DNA of 64,000 nt from Demequina rhizosphaerae (GCF_000971255.1 NZ_BBMC01000002.1:496001-560000); one strand, 5' to 3'; counted from the first letter of the stretch, positions 17,399 through 26,008 are shown. A program made the numbers and translations. The notes: a model not told the origin generated them from the letters alone.

Positions 17399-18231
17399 GC
17401 GACCTCGCTCCTCACGGACGGGTGCCACCAGAGCGCCTTGCGCTCCACGAAGCGGGCGAACAGGTTGACCGCGACGCCGATGAGGCCGACGACGATGACG
17501 AGCGCGTAGGTCTCGGGCACGTTGCCGGAGCTCTGCGCGATGCCGATGTCGCGTCCCAGCCCCGGGACGCCGATGACGAGCTCGGCGGTGATCTCGAGGA
17601 TGAGGGCGACCGCGGCCGCGAGGCGGAAGGCGGTCATGATGTACGGCAGCGCGGTCGGGTAGATCACCGACCGGGCGACGCGCAGCGGCCCGAAGCGGTA
17701 CGAGCGCGCGGTGTCGCGCGCGACCGGGTCGACGTCGGCGACGCCGTAGAGCACCTGGACGAGCACCTGCCAGAACGCGGCGTAGAGGACGAGCAGGAAG
17801 GCCGACGCGGGCTTGGTGCCGAACATCAGCACGACGAGCGGGATGAGCGCGACCGACGGGATGGGGCGCAGGAACTCGACCGTCGAGTTGGTGAACTCGC
17901 GCAGGAAGCGCGAGGAGCCGATCACGAAGCCGACGAGGACGCCGAGCGCCATCGCGGCGGCGAGGCCCACGGCCCAGCCGCGGACGGTGAGCCACAGCGA
18001 CTCCCAGAACGAGCCCTCGCCGAGGAGCTGGAACAGCGAGGCGTACATCTCGGTGACGGGCGGGAGGAAGTCGGGGTTGACGATCCCGGTGCGGGACAGC
18101 AGCTCGGCGCCCGCGAGGACGATGAGCACGCCGAGGACGCCGAGCCAGGCGTCGTTGCGCCTGCCGCTCCTCCGGGTGCGGGGGCGGGCCGCGCGCGGTG
18201 CCGGCGGGGCCGCCGTGGGGGTGGTGGTCAC
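17395..18231 (-). CDS. ABC transporter permease (NitT/TauT type), first
   Basis: 278 residues: a basic, Pro/Ala-rich N-terminus of ~25 residues, then membrane segments starting at AWLGVLGVLIVLAGAELL, and an EAA-type coupling loop ADVDPVARDTARSYRFGPLR. GTG start at 18231 with GGAGAG just upstream. It is downstream of the binding-protein gene, from which it is separated by a strong hairpin (18260-18298), so it is probably made in smaller amounts than the binding protein. Confidence 0.9.
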   Translation of the reverse strand: MTTTPTAAPPAPRAARPRTRRSGRRNDAWLGVLGVLIVLAGAELLSRTGIVNPDFLPPVTEMYASLFQLLGEGSFWESLWLTVRGWAVGLAAAMALGVLVGFVIGSSRFLREFTNSTVEFLRPIPSVALIPLVVLMFGTKPASAFLLVLYAAFWQVLVQVLYGVADVDPVARDTARSYRFGPLRVARSVIYPTALPYIMTAFRLAAAVALILEITAELVIGVPGLGRDIGIAQSSGNVPETYALVIVVGLIGVAVNLFARFVERKALWWHPSVRSEVA

Positions 18232-18259
18232 GGTCTCTCCAAGGTCGAGGGGGTGGGCC

Positions 18260-18298
18260 GTCCGGGCCGAGGCGGGGGTGGGCCGCCTCGGCCCGGAC
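18260..18298 (-). terminator. Hairpin between binding-protein and permease genes
   Basis: Perfect 16-bp arms (18260-18275, 18283-18298) around a 7-base loop, all GC-rich, with no clear U run. It is placed to weaken read-through from the abundant binding-protein message into the permease genes, or to protect its 3' end. Confidence 0.7.
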
Positions 18299-18313
18299 GC
18301 TCGGACTGGACCG

Positions 18314-19339
18314 CTACGGGAGCAGCGGGGAGAGGTCCGGGACCTCGGTCAGGAAGCCGTCCTCGACCGCGAGGTCGGCGAGCAGCTGGACCGTGTTGGC
18401 GTCGATCTCGCTCGGCCAGGACAGCAGCGTGACCGCCTGCTGGGTGGCCTCGTCCATGCTCGTGTAGTCGGCGAGCACGGCGCGCACGGCGTCGGGGTTC
18501 TCGCTCGCGTACTCGAAGGACTGGGTGAGCGCGGTCGTGAAGGCCTCGACGACGTCGGGGTTCTCCTCGGCGTAGGTCGCCGAGGTGAAGTACTCCGCGA
18601 TCATGAGGTTCGGGTCCGTGGCCGCGTAGTTCGAGCCCAGGTTGACCATGTCCTGACCCTTGGCGATCGTCGTGAACGGCTCGACGACCTGGCCGGCGTC
18701 GACGTCGCCCGAGGCCACGGCCGGGACGATGTCCGGGAACGCGAGCTCGACGTAGGTGATGGTCGACGGGTCGCCGCCGTCGTCGCGCACCATCTTGTTG
18801 ATGGTCGACGTGTTGATGTTGTTGAGCGTGTTGACCGCGACCTTCTTGCCCTCGAGGTCCTTGGGGCTCGAGATCCCGGAGTCGGCCAGCGTCATCACCG
18901 CGGCCCAGTCGTTCATGAGGTCGCCGGTGGTCGAGCCGCCGGGGCCGACCGCCACGACGCCGAGGTCGTTCGACTCGGCGAGGATGAGCGAGGTGACGTT
19001 GCTGAAGCCGAACTGGAACTGGCCGCTCACCACGCCGGGCACGATGGCCGCGCCGCCCTGGGCGAGCTCGGTGGTGATGTTGAGGCCCGCGTCCTCGAAG
19101 AAGCCCTCCGAGATACCCAGGTACAGGGGGGCGACGTCGAGGATGGGGATGACGCCGACGGTCACGTCGACCGTCTCCATCATCGCGCCGCCGGTGTCGG
19201 ACTCCATGGGCTCGGCGGAGGCGCTGCTGCCTCCGTCGTCGCCGCCGTCCGAGCTGCAGGCGGTGAGCGCGAGGACGCTGATCGCGGCCATCGCGCCGAG
19301 GGCGGTCCGCAGGCGGACCGACAGTGACTGAACGTGCAT
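18314..19339 (-). CDS. ABC transporter substrate-binding lipoprotein, NMT1/SsuA-like
   Basis: 341 residues. A signal peptide with lipobox (AISVLALTACSSDGG, Cys lipidated) is followed by a Ser/Gly/Glu linker and an NMT1/SsuA-like periplasmic-binding fold: VGVIPILDVAPLYLGISEGFFEDAGL, then VVSGQFQFGFSNVTSLI. It captures the substrate outside the membrane for the ATPase/permease genes that follow. Start ATG 19339 is supported by AGGAGG six bases upstream; an open extension to 19393 is ignored. A 14-bp palindrome (19402-19415) identical in core to one before the GntR gene lies 63 bases upstream. The ligand is unknown; context suggests an aromatic or tricarboxylic acid. Confidence 0.9.
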   Translation of the reverse strand: MHVQSLSVRLRTALGAMAAISVLALTACSSDGGDDGGSSASAEPMESDTGGAMMETVDVTVGVIPILDVAPLYLGISEGFFEDAGLNITTELAQGGAAIVPGVVSGQFQFGFSNVTSLILAESNDLGVVAVGPGGSTTGDLMNDWAAVMTLADSGISSPKDLEGKKVAVNTLNNINTSTINKMVRDDGGDPSTITYVELAFPDIVPAVASGDVDAGQVVEPFTTIAKGQDMVNLGSNYAATDPNLMIAEYFTSATYAEENPDVVEAFTTALTQSFEYASENPDAVRAVLADYTSMDEATQQAVTLLSWPSEIDANTVQLLADLAVEDGFLTEVPDLSPLLP

Positions 19340-19401
19340 GGGGCTCCTCCTTGAGACCCGCGCCCTCGTCTTTGGGGGCGTGGCACCACCCACGCTAACA
19401 G

Positions 19402-19415
19402 GATTGTCGACAATC
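19402..19415. promoter_or_regulatory. Probable GntR operator before the transport operon
   Basis: GATTGTCGACAATC is a perfect palindrome in the spacer between the GntR gene and the binding-protein gene. Its core ATTGTCGACAAT is repeated at 20197-20208 ahead of the GntR gene. Two copies flanking a regulator and its neighbour are good evidence for an operator. A further AT-rich stretch (GATATTGGCAACG) follows it. Confidence 0.75.
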
Positions 19416-19510
19416 TTGTAGCCGATATTGGCAACGTTTGTGTCACGGTCGTCGCGGGGGTGCCGCCGGGCCGTGCCGGGGAAGCGGCTTCGGGCCGTGC
19501 CGCGCGCGGC

Positions 19511-20137
19511 CTACGGGATCGCGCGGAGGGCCTCGATCACGGAGGCGATGTGCGCCCGCATCGCAGTCTCGGCGGCGTCGCCGTCGCGCGCGACCACGGC
19601 GTCGATGATCGCCTGGTGCTGCCACACGGACACCTTCGAGCGGCCGGGCACGCGCGACAGCGCGAACTGGTGGCGGACCATCTGGCCGTGAAGGTGCGCG
19701 ATGATGCCGTTCGCCTTCTCGTGGCGCGCGATGTCGCGCAGCGAGGCGTGCAGGCGCGCGTTGAGCTCGCTGTACTCCCCCACCTCGCCGGCCGCCACCG
19801 CATCGTGCATCCGCCGGCCGATCGCGGCGAGCTCCTCGGCCTCGGCGTCCGTCGCTCGCTCGGCCGCGCGGCGCGCGATGAGCCCCTCGACCACCTGGCG
19901 CACCTCGCTGATCTCGACGGCCTCCTCGAGGCTGATCTCGCGGATGCGCGCGCCGATGTTGCGCTGGCGCTCCACGAGCCCGTCCGCCTCGAGCGCCTGG
20001 AGGGCGGCGCGCACGGAGAAGCGGCTCGCGTCGAAGCGCTCGCACAGCTCTGCCTCGACGAGGCGCTGCCGCGGCGCGAACTCGCCGCGCAGGATGGCGG
20101 CCTTGAGATCCTCGAGCACGCGCACGTCCGCAGCCAT
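19511..20137 (-). CDS. GntR-family (FadR/FCD) transcriptional regulator
   Basis: 208 residues: a winged helix-turn-helix (LKAAILRGEFAPRQRLVEAEL, FDASRFSVRAALQALEADGLV) and an all-helical FCD ligand domain with the metal-site pattern (SELNARLHASLRDIA, and HQAIIDAVVARDGDAAE, AMRAHIASV). FCD regulators sense carboxylic acids. ATG 20137 is preceded by GGAGGG. It is the first gene of the island, upstream of and in line with the transporter and enzymes. The shared ATTGTCGACAAT palindromes suggest it represses itself and the operon until a pathway acid binds. Confidence 0.93.
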   Translation of the reverse strand: MAADVRVLEDLKAAILRGEFAPRQRLVEAELCERFDASRFSVRAALQALEADGLVERQRNIGARIREISLEEAVEISEVRQVVEGLIARRAAERATDAEAEELAAIGRRMHDAVAAGEVGEYSELNARLHASLRDIARHEKANGIIAHLHGQMVRHQFALSRVPGRSKVSVWQHQAIIDAVVARDGDAAETAMRAHIASVIEALRAIP

Positions 20138-20189
20138 GGGACCCTCCTCCCGTAGGCGCAGTGCCGGCGTCGCTGCCGGTCCGCGCGAT

Positions 20190-20208
20190 CGACAATATTG
20201 TCGACAAT
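20190..20208. promoter_or_regulatory. Probable GntR autoregulatory operator
   Basis: Two overlapping palindromes: CGACAATATTGTCG (20190-20203) and ATTGTCGACAAT (20197-20208). The second equals the core of the site at 19402. It lies about 55 bases before the GntR start codon, a position suited to autorepression. Confidence 0.75.
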
Positions 20209-20337
20209 ACCGCGCGCGCCCGCATCCGCGTGACGGCGCGCCCCACGCGCCGCCCCGGGCGACCGGGCCGCCGGAAACCCCTCGTATCGGGTGTACTTGT
20301 GTGAATCCGGGAACAACCCTGGCGTCGATCGTGTCCT

Positions 20338-20350
20338 AATTGTGACAATT
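20338..20350. promoter_or_regulatory. AATTGTGACAATT palindrome before the sortase-like gene
   Basis: A 13-base palindrome 58 bases upstream of the secreted-protein start, within an AT-richer stretch. It resembles the GntR sites only in the TTGT/ACAA half-sites. It may be a promoter element or operator of the plus-strand gene. The 271-base gap 20138-20408 holds this and the GntR operator and no gene. Confidence 0.4.
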
Positions 20351-20408
20351 ATCGGGATCCGCCGACGGTGCTGAGGCGTCGCACCCGCCCCGACGGAAGG
20401 CCCTGTCC

Positions 20409-20945
20409 ATGCCCCGAACCCGACTCGCGCTGCTTGCCGCCCTCACCCTCACCGCCGCCGCCGGCATCGCCCCGGCGGCGGTCGCCGACTCCTGGGGCGG
20501 CCTCCACGGCGCGATCCCGACCTCGACGAGCGGCGTCGGCCCCATCACCGCCGAGCACGATGCGAGCTTCGACGTCGACACCCCCGACGTCGAGGTCACC
20601 ACGGCGCCGGAGCCCGAGCCCGAGCCGGGCTCGTCGTACTCCTTCGACGTGCGCCTCACCGGCCACCAGGAGGCCCTCGACCTCTGCGCCGGCTGGGTGT
20701 TCGAGGACTTCATGGCTGGCGACGTCGTGTCCTCGCACAACCACTGCGGCGGCGACGTCGTGCTGGGGCTCGGCGTGGGCGACACCGTGCAGCTCACCGG
20801 CTACGCCGCGGGCGACTACACCGTGACCCAGCTCATCACCGTGCCCAAGCACTCGCCGGCGTCCGTGCTCGCGGGCGGGCTGTGGATGCAGACGTGCCTG
20901 TGGGACGGCGTCAACATGCGCCTCGCGCGGCTCACCCCCGCCTGA
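20409..20945 (+). CDS. Secreted sortase-like protein
   Basis: 178 residues. A signal peptide (LALLAALTLTAAAGIAPAAVA) is followed by a linker TPDVEVTTAPEPEPEPGSS and a ~110-residue domain. The domain shows SSHNHCGG, then LGLGVGDTVQLTG and GDYTVTQLITVP, and ends LWMQTCLWDGVNMRLARL. The order His, Gly-Asp-x-Val strand, Thr-Cys, then Arg about eight residues later copies the sortase active-site layout, so I read it as a small sortase-like transpeptidase or a relative. No LPxTG-type substrate is seen in the window. The linker resembles those of the NlpC/P60 and CAP proteins in this window. Neighbours give no operon. Confidence 0.5.
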   Translation: MPRTRLALLAALTLTAAAGIAPAAVADSWGGLHGAIPTSTSGVGPITAEHDASFDVDTPDVEVTTAPEPEPEPGSSYSFDVRLTGHQEALDLCAGWVFEDFMAGDVVSSHNHCGGDVVLGLGVGDTVQLTGYAAGDYTVTQLITVPKHSPASVLAGGLWMQTCLWDGVNMRLARLTPA

Positions 20946-20955
20946 TCCCACCGTT

Positions 20956-21058
20956 GACCTCTCCACGCAGGTGAGGCAGCCCTCCACGCGAACCACCCCG
21001 TGTGAACGGGAACGCGCCCGAAACGGGCTCGGATGGCCCCTCGTCGCGTGGAGAGGTC
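20956..21058. repeat. Family A intergenic repeat, copy 2
   Basis: GACCTCTCCACGC (20956-20968) and GCGTGGAGAGGTC (21046-21058) are perfect 13-bp inverted ends. It fills the space between two convergent genes, so both transcripts would run into it. The inner GTGTGAACGGG is shared with the other copies. Confidence 0.8.
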
Positions 21059-21068
21059 CCCGGGCCGC

Positions 21069-22370
21069 TCAGGCCCCCTCGGCCACCGCATCGTCCCGGC
21101 GCGCGGCGGGCACGACGGTCGGGTCGTCGAACATCGGGGTGAGGCCGTGGCGCGCGGCGCCGACGAGGCCCGCGCGGCGGCCCAGCCGGCCCGACTCGAT
21201 CGTGAGCGGCGCGAGGCGCTCGGTGCGCGGCGCGAGCTGCATCTGGATGCCGGGCTCGAGCCAGCGCCGCATGCCCGCGAGGTAGCCGCCGAGGACCAGC
21301 TCGGTGGGGTTGACGACGTCGTAGACCGAGCGGACCGCGGCGCCGAGGATGTCCCCCGCGCGCAGCGCCACGTCGACCGCGCGCTTCTCGCCGCGGTCGA
21401 GTCGCGCGCGGAGCTCGTCCATCGCGGCCTGCCTGCCGGCCATCTGGGCCAGGTCCATGAGCCGGGCCGAGGTGAGCAGCGCCTCGGGCCCGAGGTACGC
21501 GGACAGGCATCCGTTCGCCCCGCACACGCACGTGCGGCCGCGCCAGTCGACCGTGACGTGGCCGAGCTCGCCGCCGTAGCCGCGTCCGCCCGTGAGGATG
21601 CGCCCGTCGGAGATGACCCCGCCGCCGACGCCGAAGGCGACCGAGCCCTCGAGGTAGAGCATGACGTCGGGCCGCGGCATCGGCAGCGCGGCGTGCTCGG
21701 CGAGCGCGGCCGCGTTGGCGTCGTTGACCACCTCGACGCGCACGTCGGCGGACACCCCGGCGGCGTGGATGAGGTCGACGAGGCCCAGGTGGCCCCAGCC
21801 GAACTCCGCGGTGTCCGCGATGCGGTTGTCGGAGCCCACCGGCCCGGGCATCGTGACGACGCACGCGAGCAGCACCGCGGCGTGCTCGGCCGCGCGCTCC
21901 TGGGCGCGCTCGACGAGCTCCGCGATCGCGTGCGCGACGTCGCCGGGCTGGCCCCACGCGAGCGTGACGCCGCGCGAGGACGAGTCGATCAGCAGCCCCG
22001 CGCTCGAGTGCAGTTCGGCCGTCACCCGGGTGCGCTCGATGCGGACCGCGAGCGCGAGGCAGCGGTCCGGGACCGCCTCGACCATGACGCGCGGGCGGCC
22101 GCGGCGGCGCGCCTCGGTGCCGCCGCCGCGCACGTCGCGCACCAGGCCGCGGTCGTGCAGGTCCGCGACGAGGTTGGTGACGGACGCGGCGACCATGCCG
22201 GTCGCGTGCTCGATGTCCTTGCGGGAGAGGGTGCCGTGGTCGCGCAGCATCCGCATGACAATGCCGAGGTTGTGCGAGCGCAGCGACGACGGGTCCGCCG
22301 CGGCCTCGCCGGGCAGGCGCGCGACCGAGCGCGCCGCGACATCGCGGCCGGCAGCGGGCACCGTTCCCAT
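21069..22370 (-). CDS. ROK-family transcriptional regulator
   Basis: 433 residues: an N-terminal winged helix (LGIVMRMLRDHGTLSRKDI, TGMVAASVTNLVADLHDRGLV) followed by a sugar-kinase-like ROK domain with VEVVNDANAAALAEH, GVGGGVISDGRILTGGRGYGGELGHVTV and the zinc motif CVCGANGC. ROK repressors of the NagC/XylR type sense sugars or sugar phosphates. ATG 22370 chosen; an upstream extension to 22445 is open but has no SD. Adjacent to lycopene cyclase on the same strand but with no evident functional link. The C-terminus (DDAVAEGA) contains a 10-mer copy. Confidence 0.9.
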   Translation of the reverse strand: MGTVPAAGRDVAARSVARLPGEAAADPSSLRSHNLGIVMRMLRDHGTLSRKDIEHATGMVAASVTNLVADLHDRGLVRDVRGGGTEARRRGRPRVMVEAVPDRCLALAVRIERTRVTAELHSSAGLLIDSSSRGVTLAWGQPGDVAHAIAELVERAQERAAEHAAVLLACVVTMPGPVGSDNRIADTAEFGWGHLGLVDLIHAAGVSADVRVEVVNDANAAALAEHAALPMPRPDVMLYLEGSVAFGVGGGVISDGRILTGGRGYGGELGHVTVDWRGRTCVCGANGCLSAYLGPEALLTSARLMDLAQMAGRQAAMDELRARLDRGEKRAVDVALRAGDILGAAVRSVYDVVNPTELVLGGYLAGMRRWLEPGIQMQLAPRTERLAPLTIESGRLGRRAGLVGAARHGLTPMFDDPTVVPAARRDDAVAEGA

Positions 22371-22407
22371 GGTGAGCAGGGTACGCGCGTGCCCGGCCCG
22401 GACGCGC

Positions 22408-23574
22408 CTACCGGGAGCGTCGGGACGAACCGGACGCGCACGCACGCCCGAAGCGCGGCAGCGGCAGCGTCGCGTACAGCCGCAGGTGCTCGCGCGGCGG
22501 CAGATCCTCGTCGAGGAACGCGAGGATCCGGGGCCCCGGGTTGCGCGTGAGCATGGCCTCGAGGAACGCGCGCGCGGCGTCCGGGTCGCTCCGCATCACC
22601 CGCAGGAGGGCCGCGTCCTGGGTGCGCGCCCACCGACGATGCGGCGCCGCCCGGCCCGGGTAGCGGCCGGCCGCGAGCGCGGCGGCGATCGCGGCGCTGT
22701 GGCGCTGGATCCGGCCGAAGGCGTAGCCCGTGCCGGCCTTGATCATGCCGGCGCGGGCGCCGATGGGGATCACCGGGCCGGCCGGGTGCGCGGGCGGGCT
22801 CGATCGCAGCGGGATGGAGCCCTCCTCGCGGGAGACGATGCGGCGGTCGCCGGCGCCGACCACGTCGCGCAGGTAGTCCTCGAGGTGTCCGTCGTGGGAC
22901 GGCGGCGGCGCGTCGGGCGCCGCGTAGACCGTGCGCTCGACGAGCGCGGTGCGGGCCGAGGCGGCGACCGCGTAGACGAACGCGACGCCGTCGTCCTGCG
23001 CGGTGCGGAAGTCCATGAGGGTGACGACGCCGGGCTCGAAGACGTCGACGCTCGCCTCGACGTGCAGGCCGAGGAAGTCGAGCCGCGCCTCCGGGTCCGG
23101 CACCGGGGTCGGCGCGCCCGGCCCGACGGAGTCGAAGACCCAGCGGGCCCGCACCGCCCGCGCCCTGCCGTCGGGGTCCTCGTACGCCACCTGGACCCCC
23201 GCATCGTCCACCGCGAGGCTGCGCGCCGTCCCGGGCAGCCGCCGGTAGCCGGGTCGCGGCGCGACAAGGCGTGCCACGGCCGCCGCGAGCTCGGGGCCGG
23301 TGACGACGCGGTACGCGTACGGCGCGAGCGGGAGGCGGCGCGACCACCCGTCGCCGGCGACGTCCGCCGCGCCGATCACCGTGGACGCGGCATGGTCGAG
23401 CAGCCCGCCGCCCGTGCTCCACCACGCCCACGTGCGGTCCTCGAGCGGCTGGGCGCCGTCGTCGAGGAGCAGCACGTCGTCGCCCCAGCCGGCGGCGGCG
23501 AGGTGGGCCGCGAGGGACAGGCCGGCCGCCCCGGCCCCGACGATGACGGCGTCGACCGTCGCGGCGCCCGGCAC
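22408..23574 (-). CDS. crtY: Lycopene beta-cyclase (CrtY/CrtL family)
   Basis: 388 residues. FAD-binding start VDAVIVGAGAAGLSLAAHLAA, the cyclase motif FLGLHVEASVDVFEPGVVTLMDFR shortened here to GVVTLMDFR for reference, and GTGYAFGRIQRHS near the end, all typical of lycopene cyclases. It would close the psi ends of lycopene to beta rings using reduced flavin. The GTG at 23574 is three bases after the stop of the upstream metal-ATPase gene, so they are probably co-transcribed. No other carotenoid genes are in the window, so the rest of the pathway must lie elsewhere. Confidence 0.85.
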   Translation of the reverse strand: MPGAATVDAVIVGAGAAGLSLAAHLAAAGWGDDVLLLDDGAQPLEDRTWAWWSTGGGLLDHAASTVIGAADVAGDGWSRRLPLAPYAYRVVTGPELAAAVARLVAPRPGYRRLPGTARSLAVDDAGVQVAYEDPDGRARAVRARWVFDSVGPGAPTPVPDPEARLDFLGLHVEASVDVFEPGVVTLMDFRTAQDDGVAFVYAVAASARTALVERTVYAAPDAPPPSHDGHLEDYLRDVVGAGDRRIVSREEGSIPLRSSPPAHPAGPVIPIGARAGMIKAGTGYAFGRIQRHSAAIAAALAAGRYPGRAAPHRRWARTQDAALLRVMRSDPDAARAFLEAMLTRNPGPRILAFLDEDLPPREHLRLYATLPLPRFGRACASGSSRRSR

Positions 23575-23577
23575 GCG

Positions 23578-25881
23578 TCAGCCGCCGTGCGCGGGGATGA
23601 GGCTGAAGGCGTCCTCGTCCTCCTGCGCGTTGTGGAGGCGCAGCACGGCGTAAAGCCCGTAGAGCAGCCGCCGCAGCTCCACGACGTCCTCGGGGCCGGC
23701 CGCGTCCGCGCCCTCGCCCACCGAGTCGAGCAGCCGGCGCAGCCGCACCACCTGATGCTCGATCTCGGCGTGCGAGCGGCTGAGCGCGGCGACCGCGTCG
23801 TGGCTGCCGAGCGCGCGGGCCACGAGCGGGACCAGGCGCTCCTCGTCGGCGCGCTCGTGGGGGACCAGCTCGGTCTCGAGCGCGTCGAGCAGAGCGCGCG
23901 CGGGCGCGAGGTCCGGCGCGGCGCTCGACAGGCCGTCCGCGACGGCAGCCACCCGCTCGACCAGGGGCGCGAGCCCGTCGTGCTGGTCGCGCAGGGCGGC
24001 GAGGGTCGCGCGGTCGTCGTCGGACAGCGCGGGCGCGCGGTCGCGGCCCGGGAGCACGGCGCGTAGGGCGATGAGGATCGCCAGCAGGTCGATGACCTCC
24101 TGCAGCGCCGCGCCGACCGTGGGGGCGAGGTAGCCGAGCGCCGCCGCGACCATCGCGACGAGCGACAGCCCCATGCCGACGGCCACGGCCTGCAGCGCGA
24201 TCGTGCGCGACCGGCGGGCGACCCGCATGGCGTCCGCGAGCGCCTCGACCCGGTCGACGGTGAGAACCACGTCGGCGGCCTCGGACGATGCGGTGGCGCC
24301 GCGCGCGGCGAGGGCCACCCCCACGTCCGCGGCGGCGAGCGCGGGGGCGTCGTTGATGCCGTCGCCGACCATGACCGTCGTGCCGTGCTCGCGCTCGAGG
24401 GCGAGCGCGGCGAGCTTGTCCTCGGGCGTGCACTCGGCGAGCACCTCGTCGACGCCGACCACGCGTCCGACCATCTGCGCGACGTCGGCCCGGTCCCCCG
24501 TCGCGAGGACGATGCGGCGGACTCCGGCCGTGCGCAGCGCCCGCACCATGCGGGGCGCGTCGGGACGCACGGGGTCGTGCAGCAGCAGGGCGGCGGCGGG
24601 CTCGCCGTCCACCTCGACCAGGACGCTCATCGAGCCGTCGAGGTCCGCGCGGCGGCGAACCTGGCGCGCCCACCGGTCGGGCTCGGGTCCGGCGATCCAG
24701 CTGGGGCGCCCCACCCGGACCCGGCGGCCGTCGACCGTGCCGGCGACGCCCTGACCGTGGACCTCCTCGGCGCCCTCGGGCATCGTCAGGACGAGCCCGC
24801 GCGCGAGGGCGGCCTCGACGATCGGCCCCGCGAGCACGTGCGCGGAGAGCTGGTCGACGGAGGCGGCGAGACGGAGCGCGTCGTCCGCGTCGTGGCCGTC
24901 CGCGGCGACGAGGTCGCTCACCGCGGGGCGGCCGCGCGTGAGGGTGCCGGTCTTGTCGACCACCATGGCGCGGCCGACCGCGAGCCGCTCGAGCGCTCCC
25001 CCGCCCTTGATGACGACGCCGAGCCGCGCGGCGCGGGACAGCCCGGAGACGATCGCGATGGGCGCCGCGAGCAGCAGCGGGCAGGGCGTCGCGACCACGA
25101 GGACCGCGACGGCGCGCACCGGGTCGCCCGACACCCACCACGCCGCGCCCGCGAGGAGGAGGGTGAGCGGCACGAAGGCGATCGCCCACCGGTCGGCCGC
25201 GCGGACGAACGGCGCGGAGGTCGCCTGCGCCTCCTCGACGAGCCGGACGAGCGCGGCGTAGGTGGAGGTCTCCGCCGTGGTGGTGGTGACGATCTCGACC
25301 GGGGAGCCGGCGTTGACGACGCCCGAGCGGACGTCCTCGCCCGCGGCGCGCTCGACGAGCACGGACTCGCCGGTGAGCGCCGACTCGTCGAAGATCGCGG
25401 CGGCGGTGAGGCGCCCGTCCACCGGGACCACCTCGCCGGGGCGCACGAGCAGGTGGTCCCCGATCGCCGCATCGTCCACCGGCACCTCCTCGAGGCCGGA
25501 CGGCGTGAGGCGGCGCGCGGTGCGGGGCGCCCGCTCGGTGAGGAGGCTGAGCTCGCGGCGGGCGCGCGCGTCGGCACGGGCCTCGAGCACCTGGCCCGTG
25601 GCGAGCATGAGGGTGATGATCGCGCCGGCGAGGGGCTCGTCGACCCAGAGGGCGCCCGCGAGCGCGAGCACCGCGATGACGTCGACCGTGGGGCGGCGAT
25701 GGACCGCGGCCGCGATGGTCGCGGGAAGGATGTAGAGGAGGCCGAGGACGGTGCCGGCGACCCACAGGACGGTCGCAGCGTCGGGGGCGGAGGTCCACCA
25801 GGCGACGGCGCCCCCGGCCAGCAGGAGGCCCGAGATGACCAGGACGATCATCTCGAGATGGCGCCGGACCGTCCCGACCAT
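23578..25881 (-). CDS. P1B-5-type metal ATPase fused to a C-terminal hemerythrin domain
   Basis: 767 residues. P-type ATPase core: actuator motif FDESALTGES, ion-site motif ATPCPLLLAAP (TPCP), phosphorylation motif VVDKTGTLTRG, and hinge MVGDGINDAPALAAADVGVAL. No N-terminal metal-binding domain is present. The last ~150 residues form a hemerythrin-like four-helix domain with HDGLAPL, LVPHERADEERL, SHDAV...SHAEIEHQ and LRLHNAQEDEDAF supplying His/Glu/Asp ligands. TPCP plus hemerythrin is the layout of the P1B-5 group (Nia of Sinorhizobium meliloti, nickel/iron efflux). A role in Fe/Ni export with oxygen or iron sensing by the tail is inferred. Followed directly by crtY. Confidence 0.88.
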   Translation of the reverse strand: MVGTVRRHLEMIVLVISGLLLAGGAVAWWTSAPDAATVLWVAGTVLGLLYILPATIAAAVHRRPTVDVIAVLALAGALWVDEPLAGAIITLMLATGQVLEARADARARRELSLLTERAPRTARRLTPSGLEEVPVDDAAIGDHLLVRPGEVVPVDGRLTAAAIFDESALTGESVLVERAAGEDVRSGVVNAGSPVEIVTTTTAETSTYAALVRLVEEAQATSAPFVRAADRWAIAFVPLTLLLAGAAWWVSGDPVRAVAVLVVATPCPLLLAAPIAIVSGLSRAARLGVVIKGGGALERLAVGRAMVVDKTGTLTRGRPAVSDLVAADGHDADDALRLAASVDQLSAHVLAGPIVEAALARGLVLTMPEGAEEVHGQGVAGTVDGRRVRVGRPSWIAGPEPDRWARQVRRRADLDGSMSVLVEVDGEPAAALLLHDPVRPDAPRMVRALRTAGVRRIVLATGDRADVAQMVGRVVGVDEVLAECTPEDKLAALALEREHGTTVMVGDGINDAPALAAADVGVALAARGATASSEAADVVLTVDRVEALADAMRVARRSRTIALQAVAVGMGLSLVAMVAAALGYLAPTVGAALQEVIDLLAILIALRAVLPGRDRAPALSDDDRATLAALRDQHDGLAPLVERVAAVADGLSSAAPDLAPARALLDALETELVPHERADEERLVPLVARALGSHDAVAALSRSHAEIEHQVVRLRRLLDSVGEGADAAGPEDVVELRRLLYGLYAVLRLHNAQEDEDAFSLIPAHGG

Positions 25882-25935
25882 GTCACCACGTTATGCCCGG
25901 TGCGCCGCGCGCGGGCGGGACCATGGTCGGGTTGG

Positions 25936-26008
25936 TGCGCCTGGCCAGATTCGAACTGGCGACACCCGCTTTAGGAGAGCGGTGCTCTATCCACTGAGCT
26001 ACAGGCGC
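25936..26008 (-). tRNA. tRNA-Arg (anticodon CCT)
   Basis: 73 bases on the minus strand. A GCGCCTG/CAGGCGC acceptor stem, D-arm TAGCTCAGTGGATAGAGCA, anticodon stem-loop with CTCCTAA loop giving anticodon CCT, and T-arm GTTCGAATC. CCA is not encoded. It reads AGG codons, which are rare in this GC-rich genome. The flanking region 26009-26105 holds a 10-mer copy and no gene. Confidence 0.95.
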
